This document shows, piece after piece, positions 33,920-42,896 of a DNA stretch of 64,000 nt. A program made the position numbers and the translations under genes. The notes beneath the pieces were generated by a model that was given only the letters and a program-made list of their open reading frames with translations, was not told where the DNA came from and did not search any database. Every line of letters starts with the position of its first letter. The stretch's first letter is position 1. This DNA comes from Vicinamibacterales bacterium (GTDB taxonomy: Bacteria; Acidobacteriota; Vicinamibacteria; Vicinamibacterales; UBA2999): contig JAWKHS010000010.1 of assembly GCA_041394705.1 (NCBI GenBank), positions 124,001 through 188,000 on the forward strand, written 5' to 3'.

Positions 33920-34402
33920 CTATGCCGTCGCCGACAGCTTCGTGGCGTCGATCTTCTTCTGGAGCTGCACGATGCCGTAGATCACGGATTCAGGCCGCGG
34001 CGGGCAGCCCGGGATGAACACGTCGACGGGCACCACCTGATCGGAGCCCTGGACGATCGAGTAGTTGTCGAAGACGCCGCCACAGGAGGCGCAGGCCCCC
34101 ATCGAAATCACCCACTTGGGCTCGGGCATCTGGTCGTAGATGCGGCGCAGCGCCGGGGCCATCTTCCGGGACAGCCGGCCGGCGATGATCATCAGGTCCG
34201 ACTGGCGGGGCGATCCCCGGAACACCTCCGCGCCGAAGCGCGCGATGTCGTAACGGCCGCAGCTCATGGCCATCATCTCGATCGCGCAGCACGCCAGGCC
34301 GAACGTGACCGGCCAGATGGCGGAGCGCCGGCTCCACTGCACCACCTTCTCGACGGTGGTGGTCAGGACCGGGATGTCGGGGAGTTCAGCTTCGAGTCCC
34401 AT
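33920..34402 (-). CDS. nuoB: NADH-quinone oxidoreductase subunit B
   Basis: Subunit carrying the terminal N2 [4Fe-4S] cluster, 160 residues. The ligands are the tandem C38-C39 (FGLACCAIEMM), C104 (GACASCGG) and C133 (FIPGCPPRPE), all present. RGSPRQSDLMIIAGRLSRKMAPALRRIYDQMPEPKWVISMG is typical. The ATG at 34402 overlaps nuoA by 17 bases. N2 would normally receive electrons from NuoI, which is not encoded in this operon. Confidence 0.97.
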   Translation of the reverse strand: MGLEAELPDIPVLTTTVEKVVQWSRRSAIWPVTFGLACCAIEMMAMSCGRYDIARFGAEVFRGSPRQSDLMIIAGRLSRKMAPALRRIYDQMPEPKWVISMGACASCGGVFDNYSIVQGSDQVVPVDVFIPGCPPRPESVIYGIVQLQKKIDATKLSATA

Positions 34403-34820
34403 AGGAGTATCTCTTCACCGCGGCGGGGCCTGGCTTCGGCGGCCGCTTGTAATCCGGGTCGCTGTCGGGCCCCCAGTCGAGCACGCCCTTGCGCCAGACG
34501 TAGGCGAAGGCGACGGCCAGGATCGCAAAGAACACGGCAATCTGGACCAGGCCGGTCCAGCCGAGATCGCGCAACGCCATCGCCCACGGGCCCAGGAACG
34601 CGACCTCGATGTCGAACAGCAGGAAGATCATGGCGATCAGGTAGAACTTGACCGACTGGCGCTCGCGCGCGTCGCCCACCGGGGGCATGCCGCATTCGTA
34701 CGGAGCCAGTTTTTCGGGTGTAGGATGCCGCGGACCGAGGAAGAAGGACAGGATGACGGACACCACCCCGAACCCCACGCCGATCGCGACCATGATGGCG
34801 ACGCCGCCCCAGCCTTCCAT
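34386..34820 (-). CDS. nuoA: NADH-quinone oxidoreductase subunit A
   Basis: First gene of the operon; a three-helix membrane subunit of 144 residues. Conserved PEKLAPYECGMPPVGDARERQSVKFYLIAMIFLLFDIEVAFLGPWA, including the cysteine and the acidic DIEVAF segment. The ATG at 34820 sits just after AGGACACCT. An upstream in-frame extension (to 34919) covers the putative promoter and is unlikely. The tail beyond helix three is longer than in E. coli (PDYKRPPKPGPAAVKRYSYG). Confidence 0.96.
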   Translation of the reverse strand: MEGWGGVAIMVAIGVGFGVVSVILSFFLGPRHPTPEKLAPYECGMPPVGDARERQSVKFYLIAMIFLLFDIEVAFLGPWAMALRDLGWTGLVQIAVFFAILAVAFAYVWRKGVLDWGPDSDPDYKRPPKPGPAAVKRYSYGTRS

Positions 34821-34889
34821 AGGTGTCCTGTCGTCCGTGTTACGTCGGTCGAGTCGCCGCTTGTGAAGGATTTCGCAAGAGTCGGCTAG

Positions 34890-34919
34890 ATGGTAGTCAA
34901 CCACACTACACCCAGTCAA
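34890..34919 (-). promoter_or_regulatory. possible nuo operon promoter
   Basis: On the minus strand TTGACT (34919-34914) and TACCAT (34895-34890) are separated by 18 bases, about 70 bases before the nuoA start. The second hexamer is only a moderate match. A second TTGACT overlaps the -10. It lies in the AT-richest part of the divergent nuoA/GT4 gap. Confidence 0.35.
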
Positions 34920-34951
34920 ACGCCCTACCTACCACTTCTGGTGGCGTGCCC

Positions 34952-36337
34952 GTGACCGCGCTCCCATCCCTGGGCGGTCGACCGCCTCGTCTGGCGTGGT
35001 TCAGCCCGGTCCCGCCCTCACCTTCCGGCATCGCCGCGTACACGGCCGACCTCGTGCCGGTCCTGCGACGGCGCGGCGTCGACGTGGACGTGTTCGCCGA
35101 GCTGCACGAGTCGGGCGACGGCGGGCTGGACGCGATCGACGCCCGGGACTTCGTCTGGCGGCGGCGCCGGCAGCCGTACGATCTGGCCGTCTACCACCTC
35201 GGCAACGCCCGCTGCCACGACTACATGTGGGGCTACCTGTTCAACGTGCCTGGCCTGGTCGTCCTGCACGACGCGCAGGTACACCAGGCCCGCGCCCGAG
35301 CCCTGCTGCAGCGCTACCGGCCCCGGCTGGACGACTACCTGGCGGAGTTCGCGGCCACGCACCCGGACGCGCCGCCCGATGTCGCCCGCCTCGTGGCGGC
35401 GGGTCTCGGCGGAACACTCTACGCGCACTGGCCGCACGTGCGCCTCGTGCTTCGGGCCGCCCGGCTCGCGGCCGTGCACAGCCCGCAGCTGGCCGAGCGC
35501 CTGCACCAGACATACGGCGTCGACGTCGAGGTCGTCCCGATGGGCGTGCCCGACCCACTGACGCCGGTCCCCCTCGCGTCGCCTGAGGTGATTCGGCGGC
35601 GCCACGGCGTGCCCGACGGCGCCGTGCTCGTGGGCGCGTTCGGGGGCGTCACGCCGGAGAAGCGATTGCCCGAGCTCCTCCGCGCCCTGGCCGCCAGCGA
35701 GCTGGCGGTTCCTCTGCACGTCCTGATCGTGGGCGCCCCGGCCGGGCACTACGACGTCCTGGCCGATGCCGCGGCGCACGGCGTGGCCGACCGAGTCCAC
35801 GTCACGGGCTTCGTGGCCGACGAGGACCTGCCGGCGCACCTGGCCGCGGTGGATCTGTGTGCGTGCCTGCGGTGGCCGTCGAACGGGGAGACGTCGGCGT
35901 CGTGGTGGCGGGCGATGGCGGCCGGCAAGGCCACCGTGATCACGGATCTCGTCCATCAGCCGGAGATCCCGGTGCTGGACCCGCGCGACTGGCGGCCGCT
36001 CGGCCCCAGGGGCGACACGCCGGTGGCGGTCGCGATTCCGATCCTGGACGAGCACCAGGCACTCGTGCAGGCGCTGGAAGGCCTCGCGCGATCACCCGAT
36101 CTGCGCGCCGCGCTGGGTGCGGCGGCGCGCGAATACTGGCGGCGCGGCCACACCGTGGACGCGATGGCCGATGGCTACGAGGCGGTCGTCGACCGGGCGC
36201 TGTCGCGACGGGTCCCGGCCGTGGAGCTGCCGGCCCATCTCGTCGCGACCGGCGACGAGCACATGAGGGCCCTGCTCGCGCCGTTCGGCGTCGCGATGCC
36301 GCCAGGGATGGCGGCCGACACGTACGGGCGCCGTTAG
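34952..36337 (+). CDS. glycosyltransferase family 4
   Basis: A GT-B fold glycosyltransferase of 461 residues. The N-terminal half has FSPVPPSPSGIAAYTADLVPVLRRRG, with a glycine-rich acceptor loop, then YHLGNARCHDYMWGYLFNVPGLVVLHD. The C-terminal half has AFGGVTPEKRLPELLRAL, the sugar-nucleotide region DRVHVTGFVADEDLPAHLAAVDLCACLRWPSNGETSASWWRAMAAGK, and a terminal helix. The GTG at 34952 is preceded by GGTGG; an alternative GTG is at 34946. It is divergent from nuoA and overlaps the convergent small gene by four bases. Acceptor and product are unknown; exopolysaccharide or LPS synthesis is likely. Confidence 0.9.
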   Translation: MTALPSLGGRPPRLAWFSPVPPSPSGIAAYTADLVPVLRRRGVDVDVFAELHESGDGGLDAIDARDFVWRRRRQPYDLAVYHLGNARCHDYMWGYLFNVPGLVVLHDAQVHQARARALLQRYRPRLDDYLAEFAATHPDAPPDVARLVAAGLGGTLYAHWPHVRLVLRAARLAAVHSPQLAERLHQTYGVDVEVVPMGVPDPLTPVPLASPEVIRRRHGVPDGAVLVGAFGGVTPEKRLPELLRALAASELAVPLHVLIVGAPAGHYDVLADAAAHGVADRVHVTGFVADEDLPAHLAAVDLCACLRWPSNGETSASWWRAMAAGKATVITDLVHQPEIPVLDPRDWRPLGPRGDTPVAVAIPILDEHQALVQALEGLARSPDLRAALGAAAREYWRRGHTVDAMADGYEAVVDRALSRRVPAVELPAHLVATGDEHMRALLAPFGVAMPPGMAADTYGRR

Positions 36338-36591
36338 GCCAGCGCCTGCATCCGCCGCTCGAGTTCGGCGACGGCGGCCGTCAGCTGGTCCCGGCGCACG
36401 GGGTGCGTCACGGATTCCAGCTGGCGGGTGAGCTCGATGTGCGCCAGGCGGCACGACTCGAGCTCGCGAACCTTGATCGGATCCTTCGCGGGTCCGGCGC
36501 GCCGCGCGGCGCGGCGCTCCTGTTCGAGCTCCTCCATCCGCTCCTGAATCCGGAGGTCGGCGTCAATCAGGCCTTCTGCGGCATCACCCAT
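36334..36591 (-). CDS. small charged coiled-coil protein
   Basis: An 85-residue soluble protein of unknown function, very rich in Glu, Arg, Leu and Ala. Residues 10-85 form one long amphipathic helix with heptads (RIQERMEELEQERRAARR, VRELESCRLAHIELTRQLE, AVAELERRMQAL). The 3' end overlaps the GT4 gene by four bases in convergent orientation. It is divergent from lhr. The codon pattern looks real, but no family is recognised. Confidence 0.7.
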   Translation of the reverse strand: MGDAAEGLIDADLRIQERMEELEQERRAARRAGPAKDPIKVRELESCRLAHIELTRQLESVTHPVRRDQLTAAVAELERRMQALA

Positions 36592-36671
36592 GAGTCTCGT
36601 CGGTCCTCTCGATGTTCCCGTGTCTCAGGAGGGGCCATGCTGGCAGGAACATCCGAAGCATTATAGCGGTG

Positions 36672-39600
36672 ATGCGCCCTGACGTCCTGGGACTCTTTCG
36701 GCCGCCCGTCGCGGCGTGGTTCCGCGGCGCGTTCGAACGGCCGACCCGGCCCCAGACGCTGGGCTGGCCCGCGATCGCGCGGGGCGAGTCCACCCTCATC
36801 CTCGCGCCCACGGGCACCGGCAAGACGCTGACCGCGTTCCTGTGGTGCCTCGACCGGCTCATGTTCTCACCCGCCCCCGCCAGGGACGCACGCTGCCGCG
36901 TGCTCTACCTGTCGCCCCTCAAGGCGCTCGCGGTGGACGTCGAACGGAACCTCCGGGCGCCGCTGGCCGGCATCGCGCATGTGGCGGCCTCCCAAGGCAC
37001 GCCGTTTCACCTGCCGGCCATGGCGATCCGGTCCGGCGACACGCCGTCCGGCGAGCGGGCCGCGTTCCTGCGGGCGCCAGCCGACATCCTGATCACGACG
37101 CCGGAGTCCCTCTTCCTCCTGCTCACCTCGAACGCACGCGAGCGCCTCCGCGCGATCGACACGGTCATCGTGGACGAGATTCACGCCCTCGTCTCCACCA
37201 AGCGCGGTGCCCACCTGGCGCTGTCACTCGAGCGCCTGGCGGCGATCGCCGCGGGGCCCATCCAGCGGATCGGCCTCTCCGCGACCCAGCGGAACCTGGA
37301 GGAGGTGGCCCGCTTCCTCGCAGGCCACGAGCCGGGGCGGTCCCGCGCGGGCGGCCGGGGACGCGCGCCCTCGGCCGCGGCCCGTCTCGAAGCCGAGCTG
37401 TCGGCGGCCGCCCCGGCCACGGCGCCGCCGCGGCCCGTCACGACCATCGACGCCCGGTCGCCGAAGACCCTGGCGATCACGGTGGACGTCCCCCTCGCGG
37501 ACATGGCGGCGGTGGGCCGGCCGTCGGCCCGGCCGGTTAGCGGCCCGGTCACCGCCTCGCCCGTCGAGACCATCTGGACGACGCTCCACCCGAGGCTGCT
37601 CGAACTCATCCGCGCCCACCGGACCACCCTGCTCTTCGTGAACAGCCGCAGGCTGGCCGAGCGCATGGCCGCCGCCCTGAACGAGCTGGCGGGCGAGACG
37701 CTGGTGCGCGCCCACCACGGATCGCTGGCCCGTCCGCAGCGGACGGACATCGAGGATCAGCTGAAGGCCGGCCAGCTCAAGGCCCTGGTGGCCACCTCGT
37801 CGCTCGAGCTCGGCATCGACATGGGCTCGATCGACCTCGTGGTCCAGGTGGAAGCGCCCCCGTCGGTGGCCAGTGGGCTCCAGCGCATCGGGCGCGCGGG
37901 CCACCAGGTGGGCGAGGTCAGCCGCGGCATCATCTTCCCGAAGTTCCGCGGCGACCTCCTGGCCTCGGCCGCGGCCTCCGCGGCCATGACGGCCGGCCAG
38001 GTCGAGCCGTCGCAGGTCCCGAGGAACCCGCTCGACGTCCTCGCCCAGCAGGTCGTGGCGATGGCCGCGATGGACGCCTGGCCCGTGGACGAGCTCCACC
38101 GCGTCGTCCGCCGCGCCGCGCCGTTCGCCTCCCTCGATCGCCGGATGCTCGAGGGCGTGCTGGACATGTTGTCGGGCCGCTACCCCTCGGACGAGTTCGC
38201 CGAGCTCAGGCCGCGCCTGACGTGGGATCGCGTGAACGACACGATCGTGGCGCGCCAGGGCGCGAAGCGGGTGGTGGTCGCCAACGCGGGGACGATTCCG
38301 GACCGCGGACTCTACGGCGTCTTCCTGGCCGACGGCGCGCGGGACCAGGCGCGGGTGGGCGAACTGGACGAAGAGATGGTCTTCGAGGCCCGGGCCGGCG
38401 AGACGTTCGTCCTCGGCGCCTCCACGTGGCGCATCGAGCAGATCACGCACGACCGCGTGCTCGTCTCTCCGGCGCCCGGCCAGCCGGGGAAGATGCCGTT
38501 CTGGAAGGCCGAGGGACCGGGGAGGCCCATCGAGCTCGGGCGCGCCATCGGCGCGTTGACGCGCGATCTCGCGGCCGCGGCGCCGGCCGACGCGGCCGCG
38601 CGGCTCGTGGAGCGGCACGGTCTCACGGAGGCGGCGGCCGACAACCTGCTGCGCTACATCGACGATCAGAAGACGGCGACGGGTGCGGTGCCCGACGACC
38701 GGTCGATCGTGATCGAGCGCTCCACCGACGACGTCGGCGACTGGAGGGTCGCGGTCCTGTCGCCCTTCGGCAGCCGCGTCCACGCGCCCTGGGCCATGGC
38801 CGTCGCCGAGCGGCTGCAGCGCGAACGCGGACTCGACGTCGAGGTCATGTGGGCCGACGACGGCTTCGTCGTGCGCCTGCCCGAGGGCGATCAGCCTCCG
38901 GACCCCGGCTGGTTCGTGGTCGATCCCGACGAGGTCGAGGCGCTGGTCGTCGGACGCCTCGGCGGCACGGCCATGTTCTCGGCGCGCTTCCGCGAGGCCG
39001 CCGGCCGCGCGCTGCTCCTGCCCCGCCGCCGTCCCGGCGCCCGCGCGCCCCTGTGGCAGCAGCGCAAGCGCGCGTCGGACCTCCTCGCCGTCGCGGCGCG
39101 CTTCGGGTCCTTTCCCATCGTCCTCGAGACCTATCGCGAGTGCCTGCGCGATCTCTTCGATCTGCCTGCGCTGGTGGACCTCATGGCGCGGGTCCGCTCC
39201 CGCGCGGTCCGCGTGTCGACGGCCGACACGCGGCAGGCCTCGCCCTTCGCGGCCTCCCTCCTCTTCGGCTACGTCGCCAACTACCTGTACGACGGCGACG
39301 CGCCGCTGGCCGAGCGGCGCGCGCACGCGCTGGCGGTGGACCATGCCGAGCTGGCGGCCCTCATCGGCGAGGGTGAGCTGCGCGCGCTGCTCGACCCGGA
39401 CGCGCTGGCCGACCTTGCCGTGGACCTGCAGCAGGCGAGCCCGCGCCTGCGCGCCCGATCGGCCGATGGCCTCCACGACCTGCTCCTGCGCGTCGGCGAT
39501 CTCACGGGCGCCGAGATCTCGGCGCGATCGGCGCCAGAACTGGAACCGGACGCGCTCGAGGCGCTGATCGCCGCCAGACGGGCGCTCCCGGTGCGGGTCG

Positions 39601-41264
39601 CCGGCGAGCCGCGGTTCATCGCCGTCGAGGACGCGGCCCGCTACCGCGACGGCCTCGGCGTCCCGCTCCCGCCCGGGCTGCCCGCTGCGCTCCTCGAGCC
39701 GCCCGACGACGCGTTGGGCGATCTCCTGCGGCGTTACGCGCGCACGCACGGCCCCTTCACGGCCGGCGAGGCCGCCGCGCGGTTCGGCCTCGGCTTGGCC
39801 GTCGTGGAGGCGACGCTGGCGCGGCTGGCCGCCGGGGGCAGGGTGATCGAAGGCGAGTTCCGCCCGGGAGAGCGCGGTCGCGAATGGTGTGACGCCGGCG
39901 TGCTGGCCGCGCTGCGACGGCGATCGCTCGCCGCGCTGCGCAAGGGCGTCGAGCCGGTCGGGCCCGAGGTGCTCGGCCGGTTCCTGACGGCCTGGCACGG
40001 CGTGACGACGCCGCGCCCCGGGCTCGACGCGCTCCTCGACGCCATCGAGCAACTCCAGGGCGCGCCGCTGGTCGCGTCGGCGCTCGAACGGGACCTCCTG
40101 CCGGCGCGGATTGCCGGTTACGCCCCCGCGCTCCTCGACACGCTCGTCTCGGCCGGCGAGGTCGTGTGGACGGGAGCCGAGGCGCTCGGCGAGCGCGACG
40201 GACGGATCCGCCTGTACCTCGCCGACCAGCGGGCGCTCCTGCAGCCGTCGGCGCCGGCCGACGGCCTGGACGTGCGCGAGGCCCGGATCTACGCCCACCT
40301 GGTGCGGCACGGCGCGTCGTTCTTCGGCCCGCTGCACGAGGCCGCCGGCGGCGGGTTCCCGCAGGAGTCGGTGGACGCGCTGTGGCAGCTCGTGTGGCGG
40401 GGCCTCGTCACCAACGACGCCGTCCACGCGCTGCGGGGCTACCTCTCGGGGCCGGACCGGCTCCGCCGCGTGCCGCGCGCCCATCGCTTCCGCTCGCGCC
40501 GGCTGGTGCCGGCCTCCGCCGAGGGGCGATGGTCGGCGCTCGGTGTCGAGTCCTCCGCCAACGCCACCGCGCGCGCCACGGCCGTCACGCGCCAGCTGCT
40601 CGCGCGGCATGGCGTCGTGAGCCGCGAGGTGCTCGCGGTCGATCCGCTGTCGGGCGGCTTCAGCGCCATCTACCCGGTGCTCCGCCGGCTGGAAGACACG
40701 GGCCGTGTGCGGCGCGGGTACTTCGTGGCCGGCCTGGGCGGGGCGCAGTTCGGCGAAGCCGGGGCGCTCGACCGCCTGCGGGCCGAGCGCGACGTCCGCG
40801 ACGAACCGGCCGTGGCCCTGCTGGCCGCCTCCGATCCGGCCAACCCGTACGGTGCGCTCGTGGACTGGCCGGCCTGGGGCGGCGCGGGAGAACGCGCCAG
40901 CCGCGCGGCCGGCGCGCGCGTCGTGCTGGTCGACGGCCACGCCACGGCGTGGATTGCGCGCGGGAGCCGGCAGCTCCTGGTGGCGCTGCCCGCCGACGAG
41001 CCCGATCGGTCGCGGCACGGGAGGGCGCTCGCACAGGCCCTCGTGGCGGCGGCGCACCGGCCGGACGCCGATCAGCCCGGATGGCTCGTCGTCGAGGTGA
41101 ACGGCGGGCCCGCCGCGGCGAGCCCGGTCGCACGGTATCTCGTGGACGCCGGATTCGCCGTGACCGCCGGAGGCCTGCAGCTCCGCGTGGCGCGGCCGCG
41201 GCTCGCCGCGGTCCCCGGGTCCGCCGACGAGGCCGTCGAGGACACGGAGCGCGCCGATGCCTGA
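36672..41264 (+). CDS. lhr: Lhr-family ATP-dependent helicase (full length)
   Basis: Large superfamily-2 helicase of 1530 residues, close to E. coli Lhr (1538), so it has both the Lhr core and the long C-terminal extension. Core motifs: RPTRPQTLGWPAIARGE (Q-motif-like), Walker A APTGTGKT (residues 45-52), TTPESLFLLLT, DEIH (168-171), and the motif VI region QRIGRAGHQVGEVSRG. Winged-helix and beta-barrel modules follow, then several tandem winged-helix-like repeats typical of the C-terminal half. It has roles in DNA repair in other bacteria. Its stop overlaps the nei-like gene by eight bases. An in-frame GTG directly precedes the ATG. Confidence 0.95.
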   Translation: MRPDVLGLFRPPVAAWFRGAFERPTRPQTLGWPAIARGESTLILAPTGTGKTLTAFLWCLDRLMFSPAPARDARCRVLYLSPLKALAVDVERNLRAPLAGIAHVAASQGTPFHLPAMAIRSGDTPSGERAAFLRAPADILITTPESLFLLLTSNARERLRAIDTVIVDEIHALVSTKRGAHLALSLERLAAIAAGPIQRIGLSATQRNLEEVARFLAGHEPGRSRAGGRGRAPSAAARLEAELSAAAPATAPPRPVTTIDARSPKTLAITVDVPLADMAAVGRPSARPVSGPVTASPVETIWTTLHPRLLELIRAHRTTLLFVNSRRLAERMAAALNELAGETLVRAHHGSLARPQRTDIEDQLKAGQLKALVATSSLELGIDMGSIDLVVQVEAPPSVASGLQRIGRAGHQVGEVSRGIIFPKFRGDLLASAAASAAMTAGQVEPSQVPRNPLDVLAQQVVAMAAMDAWPVDELHRVVRRAAPFASLDRRMLEGVLDMLSGRYPSDEFAELRPRLTWDRVNDTIVARQGAKRVVVANAGTIPDRGLYGVFLADGARDQARVGELDEEMVFEARAGETFVLGASTWRIEQITHDRVLVSPAPGQPGKMPFWKAEGPGRPIELGRAIGALTRDLAAAAPADAAARLVERHGLTEAAADNLLRYIDDQKTATGAVPDDRSIVIERSTDDVGDWRVAVLSPFGSRVHAPWAMAVAERLQRERGLDVEVMWADDGFVVRLPEGDQPPDPGWFVVDPDEVEALVVGRLGGTAMFSARFREAAGRALLLPRRRPGARAPLWQQRKRASDLLAVAARFGSFPIVLETYRECLRDLFDLPALVDLMARVRSRAVRVSTADTRQASPFAASLLFGYVANYLYDGDAPLAERRAHALAVDHAELAALIGEGELRALLDPDALADLAVDLQQASPRLRARSADGLHDLLLRVGDLTGAEISARSAPELEPDALEALIAARRALPVRVAGEPRFIAVEDAARYRDGLGVPLPPGLPAALLEPPDDALGDLLRRYARTHGPFTAGEAAARFGLGLAVVEATLARLAAGGRVIEGEFRPGERGREWCDAGVLAALRRRSLAALRKGVEPVGPEVLGRFLTAWHGVTTPRPGLDALLDAIEQLQGAPLVASALERDLLPARIAGYAPALLDTLVSAGEVVWTGAEALGERDGRIRLYLADQRALLQPSAPADGLDVREARIYAHLVRHGASFFGPLHEAAGGGFPQESVDALWQLVWRGLVTNDAVHALRGYLSGPDRLRRVPRAHRFRSRRLVPASAEGRWSALGVESSANATARATAVTRQLLARHGVVSREVLAVDPLSGGFSAIYPVLRRLEDTGRVRRGYFVAGLGGAQFGEAGALDRLRAERDVRDEPAVALLAASDPANPYGALVDWPAWGGAGERASRAAGARVVLVDGHATAWIARGSRQLLVALPADEPDRSRHGRALAQALVAAAHRPDADQPGWLVVEVNGGPAAASPVARYLVDAGFAVTAGGLQLRVARPRLAAVPGSADEAVEDTERADA

Positions 41265-42063
41265 AGGCGACACGATCGCGCGCGCGGCCGCCCGCCTGCA
41301 CGAGGCGCTCGCCGGACAGGACGTGACCGCGTTCGAGGCCGCCCTGGCCCGCGTCCGGACGGCCGCCGAGAACCACCCGCTGCCCGGCCGCGTCGTCGAG
41401 CGTGTGAGCGCGCACGGCAAGCACCTGGTGATGCACTTCACCGGTGACCTGCTGCTGCGGAGCCACATGCGCATGCACGGGTCGTGGCACCTGTACCGTC
41501 CGGGGGAGCGCTGGCAGCGCGCCCGTCACGCGATGCGGCTCCGGCTCGAGACGCCGGCGTGGCAGGCGGTGGCGTTCGACGTCTACGACGCCGAGCTCGT
41601 GCCGTCGCCATCGGCCGGCCAGCTCGCGGCCGTGGCCGCGCTCGGTCCAGACCTCCTCGACCCGGCGCTCGACGTCGCCTCCGCCGCCACGCGGATCCTC
41701 GCCGAGGGCGGCCGGCCGATCGCGCCCGTGCTGCTCGATCAGCGCGTCGTGGCGGGGCTCGGCAACGTCCTGCGGTGCGAGGTGCTCTTCCTCGAAGGCG
41801 TCGCGCCGGATCGGGCGGCCGCGGGCCTCCCGGCAGAGACCGCTGCGCGGCTGGTGGCGCGCGGCGCGCGCGAGCTCAGGCGGAACGCCTCGCCGACGGC
41901 GACGCGGCGCGTGACGACGGGCCGGTTCTCGCCCGACGAAGCGCTCTGGGTGTACCAACGGACGGGACGTCCCTGCCGGCGCTGCGGCGCAGCCATCCAG
42001 TCGGGCCCGGACGGCCCCGGCGGCCGCCGGGTCTACTGGTGCCCACGCTGCCAGCCGGCCTGA
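41257..42063 (+). CDS. nei: Nei/Fpg-family DNA glycosylase (endonuclease VIII-like)
   Basis: Bifunctional base-excision glycosylase/AP lyase, 268 residues. The catalytic Pro2 and Glu3 are present (MPEGDTIARAA), as is the conserved Lys in VSAHGKHLVMHF. It has LLRSHMRMHGSWHLY, a helix-two-turn-helix with DQRVVAGLGNVLRCEVLF, and the C-terminal zinc finger CRRCGAAI ... CPRC. These fit Nei rather than Fpg. The ATG sits inside the end of lhr (eight-base overlap), implying coupled expression and a joint DNA-repair role. lhr-nei adjacency is also known from mycobacteria. Confidence 0.93.
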   Translation: MPEGDTIARAAARLHEALAGQDVTAFEAALARVRTAAENHPLPGRVVERVSAHGKHLVMHFTGDLLLRSHMRMHGSWHLYRPGERWQRARHAMRLRLETPAWQAVAFDVYDAELVPSPSAGQLAAVAALGPDLLDPALDVASAATRILAEGGRPIAPVLLDQRVVAGLGNVLRCEVLFLEGVAPDRAAAGLPAETAARLVARGARELRRNASPTATRRVTTGRFSPDEALWVYQRTGRPCRRCGAAIQSGPDGPGGRRVYWCPRCQPA

Positions 42064-42071
42064 GGCAGACC

Positions 42072-42896
42072 TCAGGCCGTGATGCGCTCCGGGTGGGCGT
42101 AGACGTTCATGCCCTCGCCGCGCACGAACCCGCAGAGCGTGATGCCCGACTCCCGGGCGAGGTCGATGGCGAGGCTGGACGGCGCCGAGACGCCGGCCAC
42201 GAGCGGGACGCCACCGAGCAGGGCCTTCTGTACGAGCTCGTAGGACGAACGGCCGCTGACGACGAGCATGGCGCGGTCGAGGGGGACCCGTCCCTCGATC
42301 AACGCGCGGCCCACGATCTTGTCCACCGCGTTGTGGCGGCCCACGTCTTCCGCCGCCAGGAGCACCCGCCCATCGAGGTCGCAGAGCGCGGCCGCGTGGA
42401 GCCCGCCGGTGGCGTCGAAGGCCGCCTGCGACGCGCGGAGGGCGCCGGGCAGTCCGAGTACGATCGACGCCCCGACCCGCCAGTCGCCGTCGACGCCGGC
42501 GGCGCGCGCGCGCACCGACTCGATCGTCCGCCGCCCGCACAGACCGCACGCCGACGTGGTGACGACCTGCCGGCGTTCGGCCAGGCGCGCGCCGAGGCGC
42601 GCCTCGGCGCCGCCGCGCACGGTGACGTTCACGACGTTGCCGCGGGCCTCGTCCTCCACGTCGTCACAATGCTCGATGGCCGCGATCTCGTCGGCCTCGC
42701 GCACGACGTCCTCGGCGAGCAGGAAGCCGGCGGCCAGCGGGAGATCTTGGCCGGGCGTCCGCATCACCACCGCGAAGGACGCGCCGTTGACACGGACCTC
42801 GAGGGGCTCCTCGACGGCCACGCGGTCGTCGGTCTCGGCCGCCTGGCCGCCGCGCAGCCGGCGCAGGGACACGATCCGGATCGACGGCGACGTCAC
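42072..42896 (-). CDS. fdhD: formate dehydrogenase accessory sulfurtransferase FdhD
   Basis: FdhD moves sulfur from IscS to the molybdenum cofactor of formate dehydrogenase. The 274-residue product has VEEPLEVRVNGASFAVVMRTPGQDLPLAAGFLLAEDVV, the CGLCGRR motif carrying the two reactive cysteines near residue 115, LAAEDVGRHNAVDKIVGRAL, VVSGRSSYELVQKALLGGVPLVAGVSAPSSLAI and GFVRGEGMNVYAHPER. All family blocks are intact. The GTG start (42896) overlaps the stop of the response-regulator gene (GTGA). No formate dehydrogenase gene is in the window; selA at 21052 makes a selenocysteine enzyme plausible. Confidence 0.95.
   Translation of the reverse strand: MTSPSIRIVSLRRLRGGQAAETDDRVAVEEPLEVRVNGASFAVVMRTPGQDLPLAAGFLLAEDVVREADEIAAIEHCDDVEDEARGNVVNVTVRGGAEARLGARLAERRQVVTTSACGLCGRRTIESVRARAAGVDGDWRVGASIVLGLPGALRASQAAFDATGGLHAAALCDLDGRVLLAAEDVGRHNAVDKIVGRALIEGRVPLDRAMLVVSGRSSYELVQKALLGGVPLVAGVSAPSSLAIDLARESGITLCGFVRGEGMNVYAHPERITA

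Noticed and set aside
36612..36671. An upstream ATG giving Lhr 20 extra N-terminal residues
   Set aside because: The extra residues (MFPCLRRGHAGRNIRSIIAV) are not in the family, and they overlap the promoter region shared with the divergent small gene.
37224..41474. A 1416-residue open frame antisense to lhr
   Set aside because: It is a GC-skewed shadow: Arg/Gly/His-rich, no domains, and the plus strand encodes a complete helicase with all motifs.
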